The notes beneath the pieces are model-generated. The model did no database searches. It was given only the letters and a program-made list of their open reading frames with translations, and had not been told where the DNA came from. Source: Durusdinium trenchii (lineage: Eukaryota > Sar > Dinophyceae > Suessiales > Symbiodiniaceae). From it: DNA of 64,000 nucleotides. Below are positions 23,777-34,555 of the stretch, piece by piece. Positions within the stretch are counted from its first letter, which is position 1, and every line of letters starts with the position of its first letter. The translations under genes were made by a program, and so were the position numbers. Location of the stretch: contig CAXAMN010021585.1 in NCBI GenBank assembly GCA_963970005.1, forward strand, positions 659,193-723,192, in the 5' to 3' direction.

Positions 23777-24048
23777 CCCAACTCGAACGCCAATGGTGTT
23801 TTTTTTGTTTTGTTCAGACTCCTGCAACTTCTCTCGTCCTCGTCCTGCAGGGCTTTCCCAAGCACCACCCGTGGGCCATTTAAGTGACCGCGAAGAACAG
23901 CGGCGTCAGCGCTGCGCAAAAGCGCCGTCGTTCTCGCTTGAACTAAGGACTACATGGCCAAACGGATCGGCGAAGAGCAGCCCTTGGTCTTTACGGTGAC
24001 TCGAAACCGGAACGAGGGAGACAGGGAGGCCCGGAGCCGGTGATGTGA

Positions 24049-24237
24049 TACTTAGGTAGCTTGCCCGAATGGTTGGGATGCTATAAATGCAGACATTACA
24101 AAATATATGAGCTGCCCGGGGCCGGCTTTGCCCACTTTGTTGATGCAGCGAATCTGCTGTGGTATTGCAAGACAGATGCATCCATAAAGGCCGGAGGCAG
24201 CGGTGTTTTTTGGCTCGGAAAAAGGAGGACGTCGTGA
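24049..24237 (+). CDS. Exon-like segment inside the S1-S2 interval
   Basis: A 62-codon frame ending at TGA 24235-24237 contains LPEWLGCYKCRHYKIYELPG and AGFAHFVDAANLLWYCKTDA. A similar candidate lies at 23861-23990 (LSDREEQRRQRCAKAPSFSL) after a CAG acceptor. They could be S1-S2 loop exons of the channel, an unrelated nested remnant, or chance frames. Confidence 0.27.
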   Translation, partial: YLGSLPEWLGCYKCRHYKIYELPGAGFAHFVDAANLLWYCKTDASIKAGGSGVFWLGKRRTS

Positions 24238-25079
24238 ATTCCCATATCATCCCATATCCTTTTTATTGTTTACATTTCTACCATATCCTTCCACCGAGTA
24301 TTCAAGGTTTCTTCCTTCAACATCCTTCAGCAGTTATGGTTTTTTGGGTGGGTTTCAGCGCATCAAATGGTATCGATGGTCAACCTCAATCCCAAGGACT
24401 GAATCAATCCCAAGGCCCCAGGACTTCTTACCTTCCAATCTCCTCACGTCGACCAGGTCGTGGATGCAGCCTACACGGCGACCAGCTGGAATCGAGAAAC
24501 CAGAAACGGGGAGGGACTGCAGACAGATGCGATTTGATTCCATACCACCGAGTTTGGTGGAGGCAAATGTGTTTAACCAGAGGCCAGTAAGAAGATTCAC
24601 ATAGATTCAGACGACAGCATGTTTCGACTTTGTGATTTGAGCAAGTCTAAGATGGAAGGGGCAAAGGGATCAATTCTTGATTGTAAATCAGGGCCGCGAC
24701 ATTGATCATGGATCAGTTGGTTGGTGAAGACAAGTAGAATAAAGAACCGTCATATGGCTGCGGGTGGTCAGAAGCCGGAGCCCTGTGCAACCTGGTAGGT
24801 TGACCTCTATCGTAGTCTATTCTGTTCATGTTCAGTGGTCAATCAAGGTCCCTGTTTCTTTACGCACAGCCATGTTTGAAAAGCATACTAGGGTATGCCC
24901 ACCTCAGCTGGCTGGTGGAGTATTTCTTCAAGAGATGTGTCTCAATCCAATCAGCGTTGCAAGTCAGATTCATGGGGTGTGTGGGAGGGCCATTCTAGAG
25001 GTCTGGAGGTGGAGAGAGATGTTTGACCACACAATATGAGGACACATTGGCTGCCTCTCACAGAATCTGCACTTCGGCC

Positions 25080-25380
25080 ACGAAATCCACATGTCAAGGC
25101 CACAAAGCATTGCGCCTGCCACGAAAACTGCACCTCAAGGTCTACAAAGTGCTTCACCTGCCACCAACTCTTCAGGTCCACAAAGTACTGCGCCTGCCAT
25201 GAAATCTGCACATCACGTTTCACTTCATGCAGCCCTGCCAAGGCAACTCGTGCAAAGAGCACTTCCAAAGACAACATCAGGATGCCAAAACGCAGCTTTC
25301 GCTCAAGACGTCCTCCGATTTCTGAAAACGAGCCACATGTCCAAAAGTCACGATTCACTGCACCTGCCACGTAATCAGAC
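25080..25380. repeat. CACCTGCCACG dispersed-motif cluster, copy 1
   Basis: Repeats of CACCTGCCACGAAA and CACAAAGTACTGCGCCTGCC, ending in a 125-bp block (25249-25375; SKDNIRMPKRSFRSRRPP in translation) that recurs at 56387-56511. The complement, TCGTGGCAGGCGCAG, recurs at 29090-29260. Confidence 0.7.
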
Positions 25381-25559
25381 CACGCCGATGACCACCATCA
25401 TGTTCTCATTAAGTACTGCACAGTGTACTGCACTTGCCACAACAACGACGTCGAACCACTGGAGATTGGTGCTGAGGTCGAAACCAAGCCAGATTGGTCC
25501 GAATAGGATCAAACTAATCTAGATTGCCCTTTTTCAATCTAGGATCCTCAGGGTTGTTT

Positions 25560-25765
25560 GTAGGCGGGAGGCCATCGCTTCTAGGTTGGACGCCTTCAGG
25601 CCATTGCTGCTTTGTTGGAGGCCATCGCTATTCGGTTGGAGGCCAGGTTGGTGGCTATCTCTATCAGGTTGGAGGATATTGCTTCTAGGTTGCAGGCCAT
25701 TGCTTCTAGGTTGGAGGCCATCGCTTCTGGCGTGGTGGCATCGCTATTACGTAGGTTGGAGGCAA
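25560..25765. repeat. 21-nt minisatellite (heptad-coding)
   Basis: Units of GGTTGGAGGCCATCGCTTCT with variants. On + they translate to RLEAIAS-type heptads, on - to NLEAMAS. The period is a multiple of three, so all copies stay in frame; a coiled-coil-like peptide would result if translated. Confidence 0.75.
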
Positions 25766-25766
25766 A

Positions 25767-26016
25767 TTGCTGCACAAGGCGACACGAACCTTGCCAAAGA
25801 AACCAGGAAGTGTCAATACTGCAAGGTCGTGGGCTCCCGTGGCTCAGTTTGTCACTGCTTGCAATCGCAACGCTGCTGGGACCACTGCAGCTGTCACTGC
25901 CTTGCTGTGGGCAAGCAACAATCAAGGCATCATTCGGGCTGGAAGATGTTCAAACCTCAACGCTTCAGGTGGCAAGCTACCACTCTGCACAGTCCAGACG
26001 ACACTCACATGCGAGG
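25767..26016 (+). CDS. Exon-like segment next to the heptad repeat
   Basis: A frame open from 25767 contains TLPKKPGSVNTARSWAPVAQ, FVTACNRNAAGTTAAVTALL and WASNNQGIIRAGRCSNLNAS, up to a good donor GTGAGC after GAGG. Two other frames are also partly open. A second coding-like block follows at 26250-26452 (PYEVKPFDPQQVLKLFANRI, then KKNNRNKAKQQIELFKQPLL in another frame). All of it lies between the channel S1 and S2 exons; relationship unknown. Confidence 0.3.
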
Positions 26017-27314
26017 GTGAGCAGCCCTTGTGGTTTGCGAGACTATCACTAGCACTAGCAGCCCATTTGCTGTTTTGTGGAGTCGGTGCTTCAATCCTGC
26101 TGTTGGGGTTGAAATATGTTGTGCTTCTATCTTCATCTTTTGCCAATTCAGGTCGCGGATCCCGATTGGAGGGTATGCCGTGTATTTGGGCGGCCTTGTT
26201 AGCTACAAAACCTTATGGTCACGCACCGTCAGCAACCTTTGCTCATTGTGAACTGCCAGTCTCCCGTACGAAGTGAAGCCTTTTGATCCCCAACAGGTCT
26301 TGAAACTGTTTGCAAACAGGATTGAAAGAGAGGTACTCCTCTCATCTCCTCTCCACCCGCAAAATCACTACTGAAGAAGAACAACCGCAATAAAGCCAAA
26401 CAGCAGATCGAACTCTTCAAGCAGCCCCTCTTACCGACTGCATTGGCGCGCAGAAATGGATGGGTTAAGGCTGGTGGTGGAGGTCGAAATGCACTGTGAA
26501 TAGCAGCGACTTAGCCACCGGCGGATGCGAGCATCTCGATCAGACAGACACCCGTTCCTCAGCTCTTACACCGTAAGAACTCCTAGGTGGACACACTAGT
26601 TTGGGGAATGTAAATTCTGGTGTAATAGAACTAAATCACAACATAACACAATGAACTTATAACTTTCAGATACGTTCAGTAGTATATTATATATATATAC
26701 TTCGTGACTTGTGGTACTTGTGGCTAGCTGAGCTGTGACAAGTAACTTGAAGTTGTACTATAAGTTCTATAAGTTATGTTATAAGTTCTATAAGTTGATA
26801 TTGTAACTTATAAGTTCAATAAGTACCAGAGTCCTACTTATGGAACATAGTAGTAACTTGTGAACTTATAGTACTTATGCTGGAGGCTACTTATTCTACT
26901 TATTTTCTACTTATTTCTAGCTATTTTTTAGCTATTTCTAGCTAATTCTAGGTAATTTCTAGCTATTTCTAGCTAATTGTTAGCTAATTTCTACTTATTT
27001 CTATAGCTATTTCTGCTTGTTTTCCATCACTGTCTACTTACTTCTATAGCTATTTGTGTATATAGTTTTCACTTTTTAAACCTTCAATATGAAAAGTTCG
27101 ACTTATGTTCTTTTGGTTTTTTCAACAATACTATATTCAAATAGATATATCTGGACGCATGCGTTTGTGTGATGAGTGTGCTTTGTCAAGTTGTCAAGCG
27201 GCCCCGGGGACGCTCTGTTGTGTCTTTTTTGCGCGTTCGTGTTGGATCGGTTGCTGTTTTCCGCTGTAGTTTTTGGTTGCCAGAAACGCGAATTGTTTGT
27301 TATAGTTGCGTTTC

Positions 27315-27446
27315 ATGGCGGAATGTCAGCAGTTTTTGGCGGCGGTGGCTCGCTACCTGGTTGCCATGAAAGAGAACAGTGGATATGAAAAGATGAGGGA
27401 GGACCAGTTCCACAACTGTCGCCTTAAGATGCAGTCGTGGCCGCGG
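27315..27446 (+). CDS. Coding-like patch inside the TIR element
   Basis: From an ATG at 27315 the frame reads MAECQQFLAAVARYLVAMKE and NSGYEKMREDQFHNCRLKMQ, up to a repeat of GAATGTATCTG where a GTATCT donor is possible. It could be the first exon of an element-borne gene. Family unknown. Confidence 0.33.
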
Positions 27447-27560
27447 AATGTATCTGAATGTATCGGAATGTATCTGGATGTATTGGCTTTACNNNNNNNN
27501 NNCCCCCAGAATGTATCTGAATGTATCTGGATGTATTGGCTTTACTTTGCATAGCCCCCA
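27447..27560. repeat. GAATGTATCTG minisatellite with assembly gap
   Basis: Copies of GAATGTATCTGAATGTATC and GGATGTATTGGCTTTAC flank ten Ns at 27493-27502. Confidence 0.75.
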
Positions 27561-27803
27561 GGATGACCCGATACATTACGATACATTTCAATACATTCAT
27601 TTTCAATCAAGAAAAAACAATCAATATTTTATGTTTAAATTTGTAAATATATATATATAGTTTTTGTGTACACTTTCAAAGATAGATTGAAACCATAATT
27701 TGGATGATGTATTGAAGTTTGGCTCAATTTTTCTAATAGAGATCTAGCCGGATCTGATCTTTCTGATGAAGTGGCATTGGATCCAGGTGAATGGTGACAC
27801 CTC

Positions 27804-27956
27804 GAAGTACTCAACGCTCATCGAAAAAAGCCTTTGAAGGAGTGGGGCTCCTTGGGCAATGAGGGCCGAAAACGCCGCCGTGGCGGTAAAGATAAAGAAT
27901 ACTATGCTAAATGGTCGAAACCATTTAGCAAAAAACATGGCTAGCTGCTTGAAAGA
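27804..27956 (+). CDS. Lys/Arg-rich coding-like patch inside the TIR element
   Basis: Frame EVLNAHRKKPLKEWGSLGNE, GRKRRRGGKDKEYYAKWSKP, FSKKHG, then TAG. The region is visibly richer in GC than the AT-rich element around it. The minus strand is also open (27744-27992, hydrophobic), so the coding strand is uncertain. The basic composition would suit a nucleic-acid-binding tail, but that is inference only. Confidence 0.3.
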
Positions 27957-28374
27957 AAAAAGGAAAGCGGCCTCACGGCCGCTCTGCTGCATCAGAGCGT
28001 CCCTTAGGCCGCATAGAAATGTTTTATAGAAACTGGTATATGTTCAAGAGAAAGCACGTTTTTTTGTTAATAAATCGAAAACATAGGAAAAGCAAAAAAC
28101 ATTTAAAAAACATAAGAAACCACATATTTTAGACATATCTAATGTTTACCTATTTCTAGGTATTTCTAGGTAATTTCTAGCTATTTCTATCTAATTTTTA
28201 GCTAATTTCTACTTATTTCTAGCTATAAGTAACTTATGTTATAAGTTCAATAAGTTCACTTGATGTACCTCAGCTAGCCTCAAGTACCAAAAGTCACGAA
28301 GTATGTACCGGATCGTTTTGTCTCTTCCCATCTCTCTTCGGCCGATTCGCATCGATTTGTCAATCGAGCCTCAG

Positions 28375-28482
28375 GTGATCTTCGGTTTGGAGCTCCTCGT
28401 GCGCTTGTTGGGCTCCGGTTTCGGCTTCTTCTACCGCCGCTCGGTTCGCGTGACGGAACCGACCGCTCGGGTGACCAAAGAG
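28375..28482 (+). CDS. Voltage-gated cation channel, S2 exon
   Basis: After the acceptor CAATCGAGCCTCAG the exon encodes VIFGLELLVRLLGSGFGFF. This is the S2 signature of VIC channels: a helix with the conserved acidic residue (Glu of GLELL) and a basic residue three positions on, ending in the G-x-x-FF turn. Donor options are GTTCGC after 28443 or GTGCGT after 28482; both keep phase 0, and the shorter form gives a more usual S2-S3 linker. The preceding 1.6 kb is the TIR element. Confidence 0.55.
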
Positions 28483-28606
28483 GTGCGTTGATGGATGTGT
28501 CGAACGCACAGGTTCTGTGTTTGGTGAATGTTCATCGGTTTTTCCCGAATGCGTAGCGAAGGGTTCCCGTTTATAGTTGGGGGTGTGGGGGTTGGACCTG
28601 TGTTTG

Positions 28607-28680
28607 CATGGCTTGCGTCGTCTCGTCGTTTGTTGTCGTTTGTCGTCGTTTGTCGTCGCTTGTCGTCGTCGTCGCGTCTC
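28607..28680. repeat. TCGTCGTTTG tandem patch
   Basis: GTCGTCGTTTGTCGTCG repeats about six times with small variants. Confidence 0.75.
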
Positions 28681-29089
28681 AAATTTGCTGCCATTGGGGG
28701 AAGCTTTTGCAAGTGACTTTGCATGGACGTGTCACGTGTCAGTTTGCGCCGCTACTCCATTGTGATTTGCATGACCAGGACATGTCGCGCAAGAAACGTG
28801 ATGCATTTCGCTGCACAGGCGCAGCGTTTTGTGAGATCCGCAGATTGCTGCGCAGTTCCATTGGGATTAGCGTTTGGAGAGTCGTGTTTTTGGGGTGTTG
28901 GATGTGGCCGTGCCATTGGGATTTGCATTTCAGGGTGTGGCATCGAAGCTCGGTTTTCGTGACAAGTCTCAGCTGAAATGGCGATTTTGGTGGATGGGAG
29001 TGTGCTCAGAACGGGTCGAAATCATTCCAAATGTGTGGTGTGGTGCAAATTTTGTTGAAGCTCACATGCGATGATATTGTCACTTTTCG

Positions 29090-29300
29090 TGGCAGGCGCA
29101 GGACTTCGTGCGGGTTTTGAGGCGTGGAAGTGCGATTCTCGTGGCAGGCGCAGGGAATCGTGAGGTTGCGAGGTGTGACAGAGGTGACACTTCGTGGCAG
29201 GCGCAGTACTTTGTGCGCGTTAGACGTGTGGACGCGGAAAGATTCGTGGCAGGCGCAGGGAATCGTGAGGTTGTGAGTTGTGGTAGAGGTGAATGTCGCT
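29090..29300. repeat. TCGTGGCAGGCGCAG motif cluster
   Basis: At least four copies of TCGTGGCAGGCGCAG, alternating AGGGAATCGTGAGGTTG and TACTTTGTGCGCG sequence. Complement of the motif in the 25.1 and 56.5 kb clusters. Confidence 0.7.
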
Positions 29301-29511
29301 GTCACATTGGGATTGGCGTGTGAGCGGATGTTGTTTGGAGGGGCTGGAATCGCGAAACTGCTTGGCAGGGCTGCGTGATGTGTGTGCTCCGATGGGTGTT
29401 TCCGCTTGACTTTTGGAGGAAGTCTCGTACGAAACGCTCGTTTTGCAGACTTTGACGTGTGAGTTTTTGAGGAAGTCTCGTACAAAACGCTCGTTTTGGA
29501 GACTTGACGCG

Positions 29512-29790
29512 CAACCCTCTGCGGAGATCGTGCGTGTCGAGTGTGCGAAATGCAGGCGAGAGCGCGATTTGTCCCATGCGCACGCAACCCTCTGCGGAGA
29601 TCGTGCGTGTCGAGTGCGCGAAATGCAGGCGAGAGTGCGATTTGTCCCATGCGCGCGCAACCCTCTGCGGAGATCGTGCGTGTCGAGTGCGCGAAATGCA
29701 GGCGAGAGTGCGATTTGTCCGGTGCCCGCACAACCCTCTGTGGAGATCGTGCGCGTCGAGCGCGCGAAATGCAGGCGAGCACTGGCGACT
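29512..29790. repeat. Tandem array, exact 73-nt unit, four copies
   Basis: CAACCCTCTGCGGAGATCGT starts at 29512, 29585, 29658 and (variant) 29731, an exact 73-nt period. The frames open across it on both strands are repeat translations. Confidence 0.9.
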
Positions 29791-29792
29791 TT

Positions 29793-30130
29793 GTAGTACA
29801 ACTTTAGTACGCGAAGTATTTCTGGGGAGCTGGAAGATGAGAACTGGTGAGTTGGTAGTACAACTTTAGTACGCGGAGCAATCTGTGGAGCTGGAAGCTG
29901 AGAACTGGCGACTTTGTAGTGCAACTTTAGTACGCGGAGCAATCTGTGGAGCTGGAAGCTGAGAACTGGCGACTTTGTAGTACAACTTTAGTACGCGGAG
30001 CAATCTGTGGAGCTGGAAGCTGAGAACTGGCGACCTTGTAGTACAACTTTAGTACGCGGAGTATCTGGGGAGCTGGAAGCTGAGAACTGGCGACCTTGTA
30101 GTACAACTTTAGTACGCGGAGTATCTGGCG
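29793..30130. repeat. Tandem array, about 60-nt unit, six copies
   Basis: GTAGTACAACTTTAGTACGC and GGAGCTGGAAGCTGAGAACT recur six times at about 55-68 nt spacing, directly abutting the 73-nt array on the left and the 13-nt array on the right. Confidence 0.88.
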
Positions 30131-31925
30131 AGCTGGCAGAGTGTCCCACAAGAGTGTCCCGCAACAGTGTCCGACTAGAGTGTCTAACAAGAGTGTCCCT
30201 TAAGAGTGTCCTACAGGAGTATCCCACAAGAGTGTCCTACAAGAGTGTCCCACAACAGTGTCCCACAAGAGTGTGCCACAACAGTGTCCTACAAGACTGT
30301 CCACAAGAGTGTCCTACAAGAGTGTCCCACAAGAGTGTCCCACAAGAGTGTCCCACAGAGTGTCCCACAAGAGTGTCCCACAAGAGTGTCCCACAAGAGT
30401 TTCCTACAAGAGTGACCCACAAGAGTGTCCTACAAGAGTGTCCTACAAGAGTGTCCCACAAGAGTGTCCCGCAAGAGTGTCCCACAAGAGTGTCCCACAA
30501 GAGTGTCCCACAAGAGTGTCCCACAAGAGTTTCTACAAGAGTGTCCGACAAGAGTGCCCCACAAGAGTGTCCCACAAGAGTGTCCCAAGAGTGCCCCACA
30601 AGAGTGTCCTACAAGACTGTCCCACAAGAGTGTCCTACAAGAGTGTCCCACAAGAGTGTCCCACAAGAGTCCACAAGAGTGTCTCCCAAGAGTGTCCCGC
30701 AACAGTGTCGCTCAAGAGTGTCCCACAAGAGTGTCCTATAAGAGTGTCCCACAAGAGTGTCCTACAAGAGTGTCGTGTAAGAGTGTCCCACAAGAGTGTC
30801 CTGCAAGTGACCCACAAGAGTGTTCTACAAGAGTGTCTCAAAAGAGTGTCCCACAAGAGTGTCCTACAAGAGTGTCCCACAAGAGTGTCCTACAAGAGTG
30901 TCCCACAAGAGTGTTCCACAAGAGTGTCCTGTAAGAGTGTCCCACAAGAGTCTCCTACAAGAGTGTCCCACAAGAGTTTCCTACAAGAGTGACCCAGAAG
31001 AGTGTCCTACAAGAGTGTCCTACAAGAGTGTCCCAGAAGAGTGTCCCGCAAGAGTGTCCTACAAGAGTGTCCCACAAGAGTGACCCACAAGAGTGTTCTA
31101 CAAAAGTGTCCTACAAGAATGTCCCAGAAGAGTGTCCCACAAGAGTGTCCTACAAGACTGTCCCACAACAGTGTCCCACTAGAGTGTCTCACCAGAGTGT
31201 CCCATAAGAGTGTCCTACAAGACTGTCCCACAACAGTGTCGCACTAGAGTGTCTCACAAGAGTGTCCCTTAAGAGTGTCCCACAGGAGTATCCCACAAGA
31301 GTGTCCTACAGGAGTGTCTCCCACAAGAGTGTCCTACAAGAGTATCCCACAAGAGTGTCCCACAAAAGTGTCCCACAAGAGTGTCCCACAAGAGTGTCCT
31401 ACAAGAGTGTCCCACAAGAGTGTCCCACAAGAGTGTCCCACAGAGTGTCCCACAAGAGTGTCCCACAAGAGTTTCCTACAAGAGTGACCCACAAGAGTGT
31501 CCTACAAGAGTGCCCTACAAGAGTGTCCCACCAGAGTGTCCCACAAGAGTGTCAAGAGTGTCCCACAAGAGTGTCCCACAAGAGTGTCCTACAAGAGTGT
31601 CCTACAAGAGTGTCCCACAAGAGTGTCCCGCAAGAGTGTCCCACAAGAGTGTCCCACAAGAGTGTCCCACAAGAGTGTTCTACAAGAGTGTCCGACAAGA
31701 GTGTCCCACAAGAGTGTCCTACAAGAGTGTCCCACAAGAGTGTCCTACAAGAGTGTCCCACAAGAGTGTCCCACAAGAGTGTTCTGTAAGAGTGTCCCAC
31801 AAGAGTGTCCTACAAGAGTGTCCCACAAGATTTCCTACAAGAGTGACCCACAAGAGTGTCCTACAAGAGTGTCCTACAAGAGTGTCCCAGAAGAGTGTCC
31901 CACAAGAGTGTCCTACAAGAGTGTC
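30131..31925. repeat. 13-nt minisatellite, about 1.8 kb
   Basis: Unit CAAGAGTGTCCCA with CCTA, CAGAAG, ACAAC and other variants, roughly 135 copies. Because 13 is not a multiple of three, all frames read the same 13-residue cycle (TRVSHKSVPQECP on +, GHSCGTLLWDTLV on -) and stay open without coding. A rare 12-nt variant CCCACAGAGTGT occurs at 30352 and 31437, 1,085 nt apart, and neighbouring variants match, indicating a higher-order repeat. Confidence 0.95.
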
Positions 31926-33490
31926 ATTTGGACATATGTAGTTTTTCGAACGTGTTTGCATTCGGGTTCGTGGGTTCCATCTTGTTTGGATTGTTTTTTT
32001 GGTTTGTTTTTTTTCCACTGGTGAGCATGTTTTGGATATATGCTGTGTTCATGTATCTCACACATCCATAAAAAGCAGGTATCCCTGGTCTGGCCCACCA
32101 GGAATGGGTTGAATCAGCAGTGACAGTCCTCATTGGCTTAGGACTTCTTTCACCACTCTCCAAGTGGACCAGACTTGTTAAGCCAACGGCTGTACCATGC
32201 TGTACTGTCACATGTACTTGCGTGTGATGGTCCCCTTGAATTGGGGGGAAGAGGCACCTCATGTGTGGAGAACACGCGGTATCAGGATTGGAGAACACGC
32301 TCGCCCAGCCAGCTTGGGCCGTCCAAGCAATGTGGGGAATTGAGCTGTCCAATCACCGGACATCCAACAGAGCATGCAACGGACATCAACGGACCGCTGT
32401 GTGGTTTCATTGATTTAAGGATTTATATACTCCCCTGCAACATGGAACCCCCAAACTACTGGGTTGGTATTCGGAAAATAGTCTTCCACGGGTCAATTCT
32501 CAGGTTCTATGTTAAACTGTTAGTTTGTTCGGGGAGTATAAACCGTTGGATCGCCTGAGGGTGTTTGATGTTTGATGTGTTGAGCATCCACAAGAATTGG
32601 CATTTCATCTTTCGTGATGAATTACATTGGTTTAAATGAATGTCATGAACAATATATGAACGCATGCATCTAGGTATCTAACCTTTAGTGCCCCAGAACA
32701 CACGGTTATGGGCTTTGCGTGTCCGTCGTGGTTTACATGAACACCATTGAATGCCTTTGTTGATTCCAAGGATTCCTCTGAGAACGTGGGACTGGGGCGG
32801 GTATGGACGGTCCGGAAGCATCAAAATACCAGCATGCTGAGGCACAAGGCATAGTGGATTTGGGGCCAAGACATATGTTTAGCAGCAGTATACAGTCGGG
32901 CACCAGGTTGGATGCCGCGAATGCTCAGGAGACCCTGGCCTCTTCTGGAACTACTTAGCCACTTGGAGAAAACACTGCGGATGGGATTCGCTGCATTGAA
33001 AGATATATAGTCGGCGCGAGATTTGGTGGTTGTGGACATTGACTGGACATCGCGCACAACATCTTCGCTCTATAGCTCGTCTCCCGCACCCACGGTGATC
33101 GTTTAAAGTGTGCTAGGAAAAAGCAAGAACTGAGTCCACGCCATGACGGAGCTAGGGATGATCCAGCCATCCAGATGCGGACACTCCGATTGATTAACAT
33201 GTAATTAAGTGGAATGTGGTTTTCACCACCTGTCTGTAGCGGAAAAAGGTCATTTAAAGGGGCCATGCCATCCAGAGTCTACTCGGGTGTTAGGGTATGG
33301 TTGTGTTGCACGACTCCTTGCACCTGCACGGCTCCTGATTTGTGACGCGACGCCCAATCATCAACTCAGGACCTCTTCATTGTACCTTGGCAAAGCATGA
33401 TTGAGTGATGCCGCTGCTTTTGATATCCTAACCAGATGCTAGTGTTGGGTACACCGTGAGAGATAAACACGTTCGACGTGTGGACCACAG
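31926..33490. other. Intron-like sequence between S2 and S3
   Basis: A copy of the AACCCCCAAACTACTGGGTT dispersed repeat lies at 32436-32530, and a fragment of the GTGGATGGCACCACCTG palindrome family at 33209-33275. No exon with splice support seen. Confidence 0.4.
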
Positions 33491-33509
33491 ATACAACCTG
33501 TTTTGGATT
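33491..33509 (+). CDS. Channel S3, candidate first part (micro-exon)
   Basis: Between the acceptor GTGGACCACAG and a GTTTTG donor lie 19 nt reading (xx)A-YNLFWI. In this family S3 begins with W-x-W-N-x-F-D; here N-L-F is present but W replaces the Asp. Joined to the next exon it gives YNLFWI-VLPSIFELALSFL, with S3-like spacing. The weakest call in the channel; another exon may supply this segment. Confidence 0.3.
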
Positions 33510-33904
33510 GTTTTGGTGTTTGAATTCCTTGGATTGTCCCGTCTTCTACATTTTAACATGCAAATTCTATACCAGGGCCCTCCAACAGGTCACCACCTGC
33601 GACTTTTGAGTCTGCAAAAACCGCAAAAGCCTGCATTTCGGAGACCTGTTTATCGTCGGGTGCTGGGGGCCTGGGTGTGTATTTGAACGGGGAGACCCCC
33701 TGGCCCAATGAGTTTTTGGTCTATGTCCTTTCTTCCAGGGGATCTTTGGCGCCTTTGGTCGGATCTTCACAGAGCAGTCAAACCGGACCTCGTAGCGCCC
33801 GATCGTTCCGTTCGTAGCGATGCGTCGGAACGCTCCGTTCGTAGTTTGGAGCGGCCTGCGACCTTTGGAAGCACTCGCCGCCCTTGTCGCTGGTGTCCAT
33901 ACAG

Positions 33905-33958
33905 GTTCTCCCATCCATCTTCGAGCTGGCACTGAGCTTCTTAGTGGAGCTCCCCTCG
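33905..33958 (+). CDS. Channel S3, second part
   Basis: After the acceptor GGTGTCCATACAG the exon encodes VLPSIFELALSFLVELPS (18 codons, phase 0 to 0) before a GTGTCC donor. The S-x-x-E pattern in a hydrophobic helix suits the second half of S3. It would place S4 directly after, with a very short S3-S4 linker, unless the exon runs on. Confidence 0.42.
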
Positions 33959-34340
33959 GTGTCCACAGACATCACGGCCTCTTGGATTTGCATCAGAGAA
34001 CTAATTACCTACCCACAAAGTCCGTAGATCACCTGCAAAACTTGTTTGGGGAACTGGTTTTGACCCACTCAGCAAGAATAGGTGGAAAGGTTTGATCTCG
34101 GTTGTTGCGGGCCTTGTTTGTGGGGGCTTTCTTTTTGTTGAATTTGTAGAGCTTTTGTTGTGCTGTTCGACCAGAGAACAAGGGCACTAACATGATATTT
34201 GCTTCTGGAATACGAGGCTTGGGATGGCTTGGGTTTAGCCCACGTGCCAAGGACTTGACGGATATGCCGGATAAAGGACGGATCTGTGTGGCCATGTCCA
34301 CTTTAAAAACGTTCAGGGAACCTTGATCTTTCTATATCTT

Positions 34341-34449
34341 TCCCTAGGGATCCACCCACGTGCCTTCTCAGGAGGTACTTGGGCCCTCCAAGCCTACATA
34401 AATAGTCTCCAATCACCGTACCTGAGAAGGTACTTGGATCCCAAGGGTT
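34341..34449. mobile_element. MITE-like palindrome, CCCTAGGG family (109 bp)
   Basis: TCCCTAGGGATCCACCCACG at left, complement of CTTGGATCCCAAGGG at right, with GGCCCTCCAAGCCTACATAA and TAGTCTCCAATCACC inside. It lies in the channel intron between S3 and S4. Confidence 0.7.
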
Positions 34450-34528
34450 TGTAGTGTTTGTGGCAAATCGTGTCACGCGATGTCACGTGTTACTTCTGAG
34501 ATGTTCTTTTCTTTTGCCAACTACTGAG

Positions 34529-34555
34529 GTGGTGCGCATCCTCCGCATCACCAGA
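34529..34555 (+). CDS. Channel S4 voltage sensor, part 1 (27-nt exon)
   Basis: After the acceptor TTTTGCCAACTACTGAG the exon is nine codons, VVRILRITR, with arginine at every third position. It ends at a GC donor (GCCTCT). Phase 0 on both sides. The frame stays open past the donor, but splicing to 34944 continues the R-x-x-R pattern without a break. Confidence 0.62.

Larger units (their letters stand above)
26697..28304. mobile_element. 1.6 kb element with 36-bp terminal inverted repeats
   Basis: ATACTTCGTGACTT starts the left end (26697-26732) and its complement forms the right end (28269-28304), 34 of 36 bases matching. Inside each end are AAGTTCTATAAGTTATG-type palindromic runs, then TAGCTATTTCTAGCTAATT repeats in direct orientation (26890-27030, 28145-28225). 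The interior has two coding-like patches and a ten-N gap. No target-site duplication is evident in the AT-rich flanks. Superfamily not assigned. It lies in the channel intron just before the S2 exon. Confidence 0.6.

Noticed and set aside
27744-27992. 83-codon hydrophobic minus frame
   Set aside because: Complement of a Lys/Arg-rich plus patch with stop-bounded frame; could not be preferred over it.
30007-31941. Long open frames (up to 244 codons) on both strands
   Set aside because: Pure translations of the 13-nt minisatellite; all frames carry the same 13-residue cycle.
34029-34301. 90-codon minus ORF with ATG, overlapped by a good-looking plus frame
   Set aside because: Falls in the S3-S4 intron of the channel; two strands look equally coding, so neither is supported.
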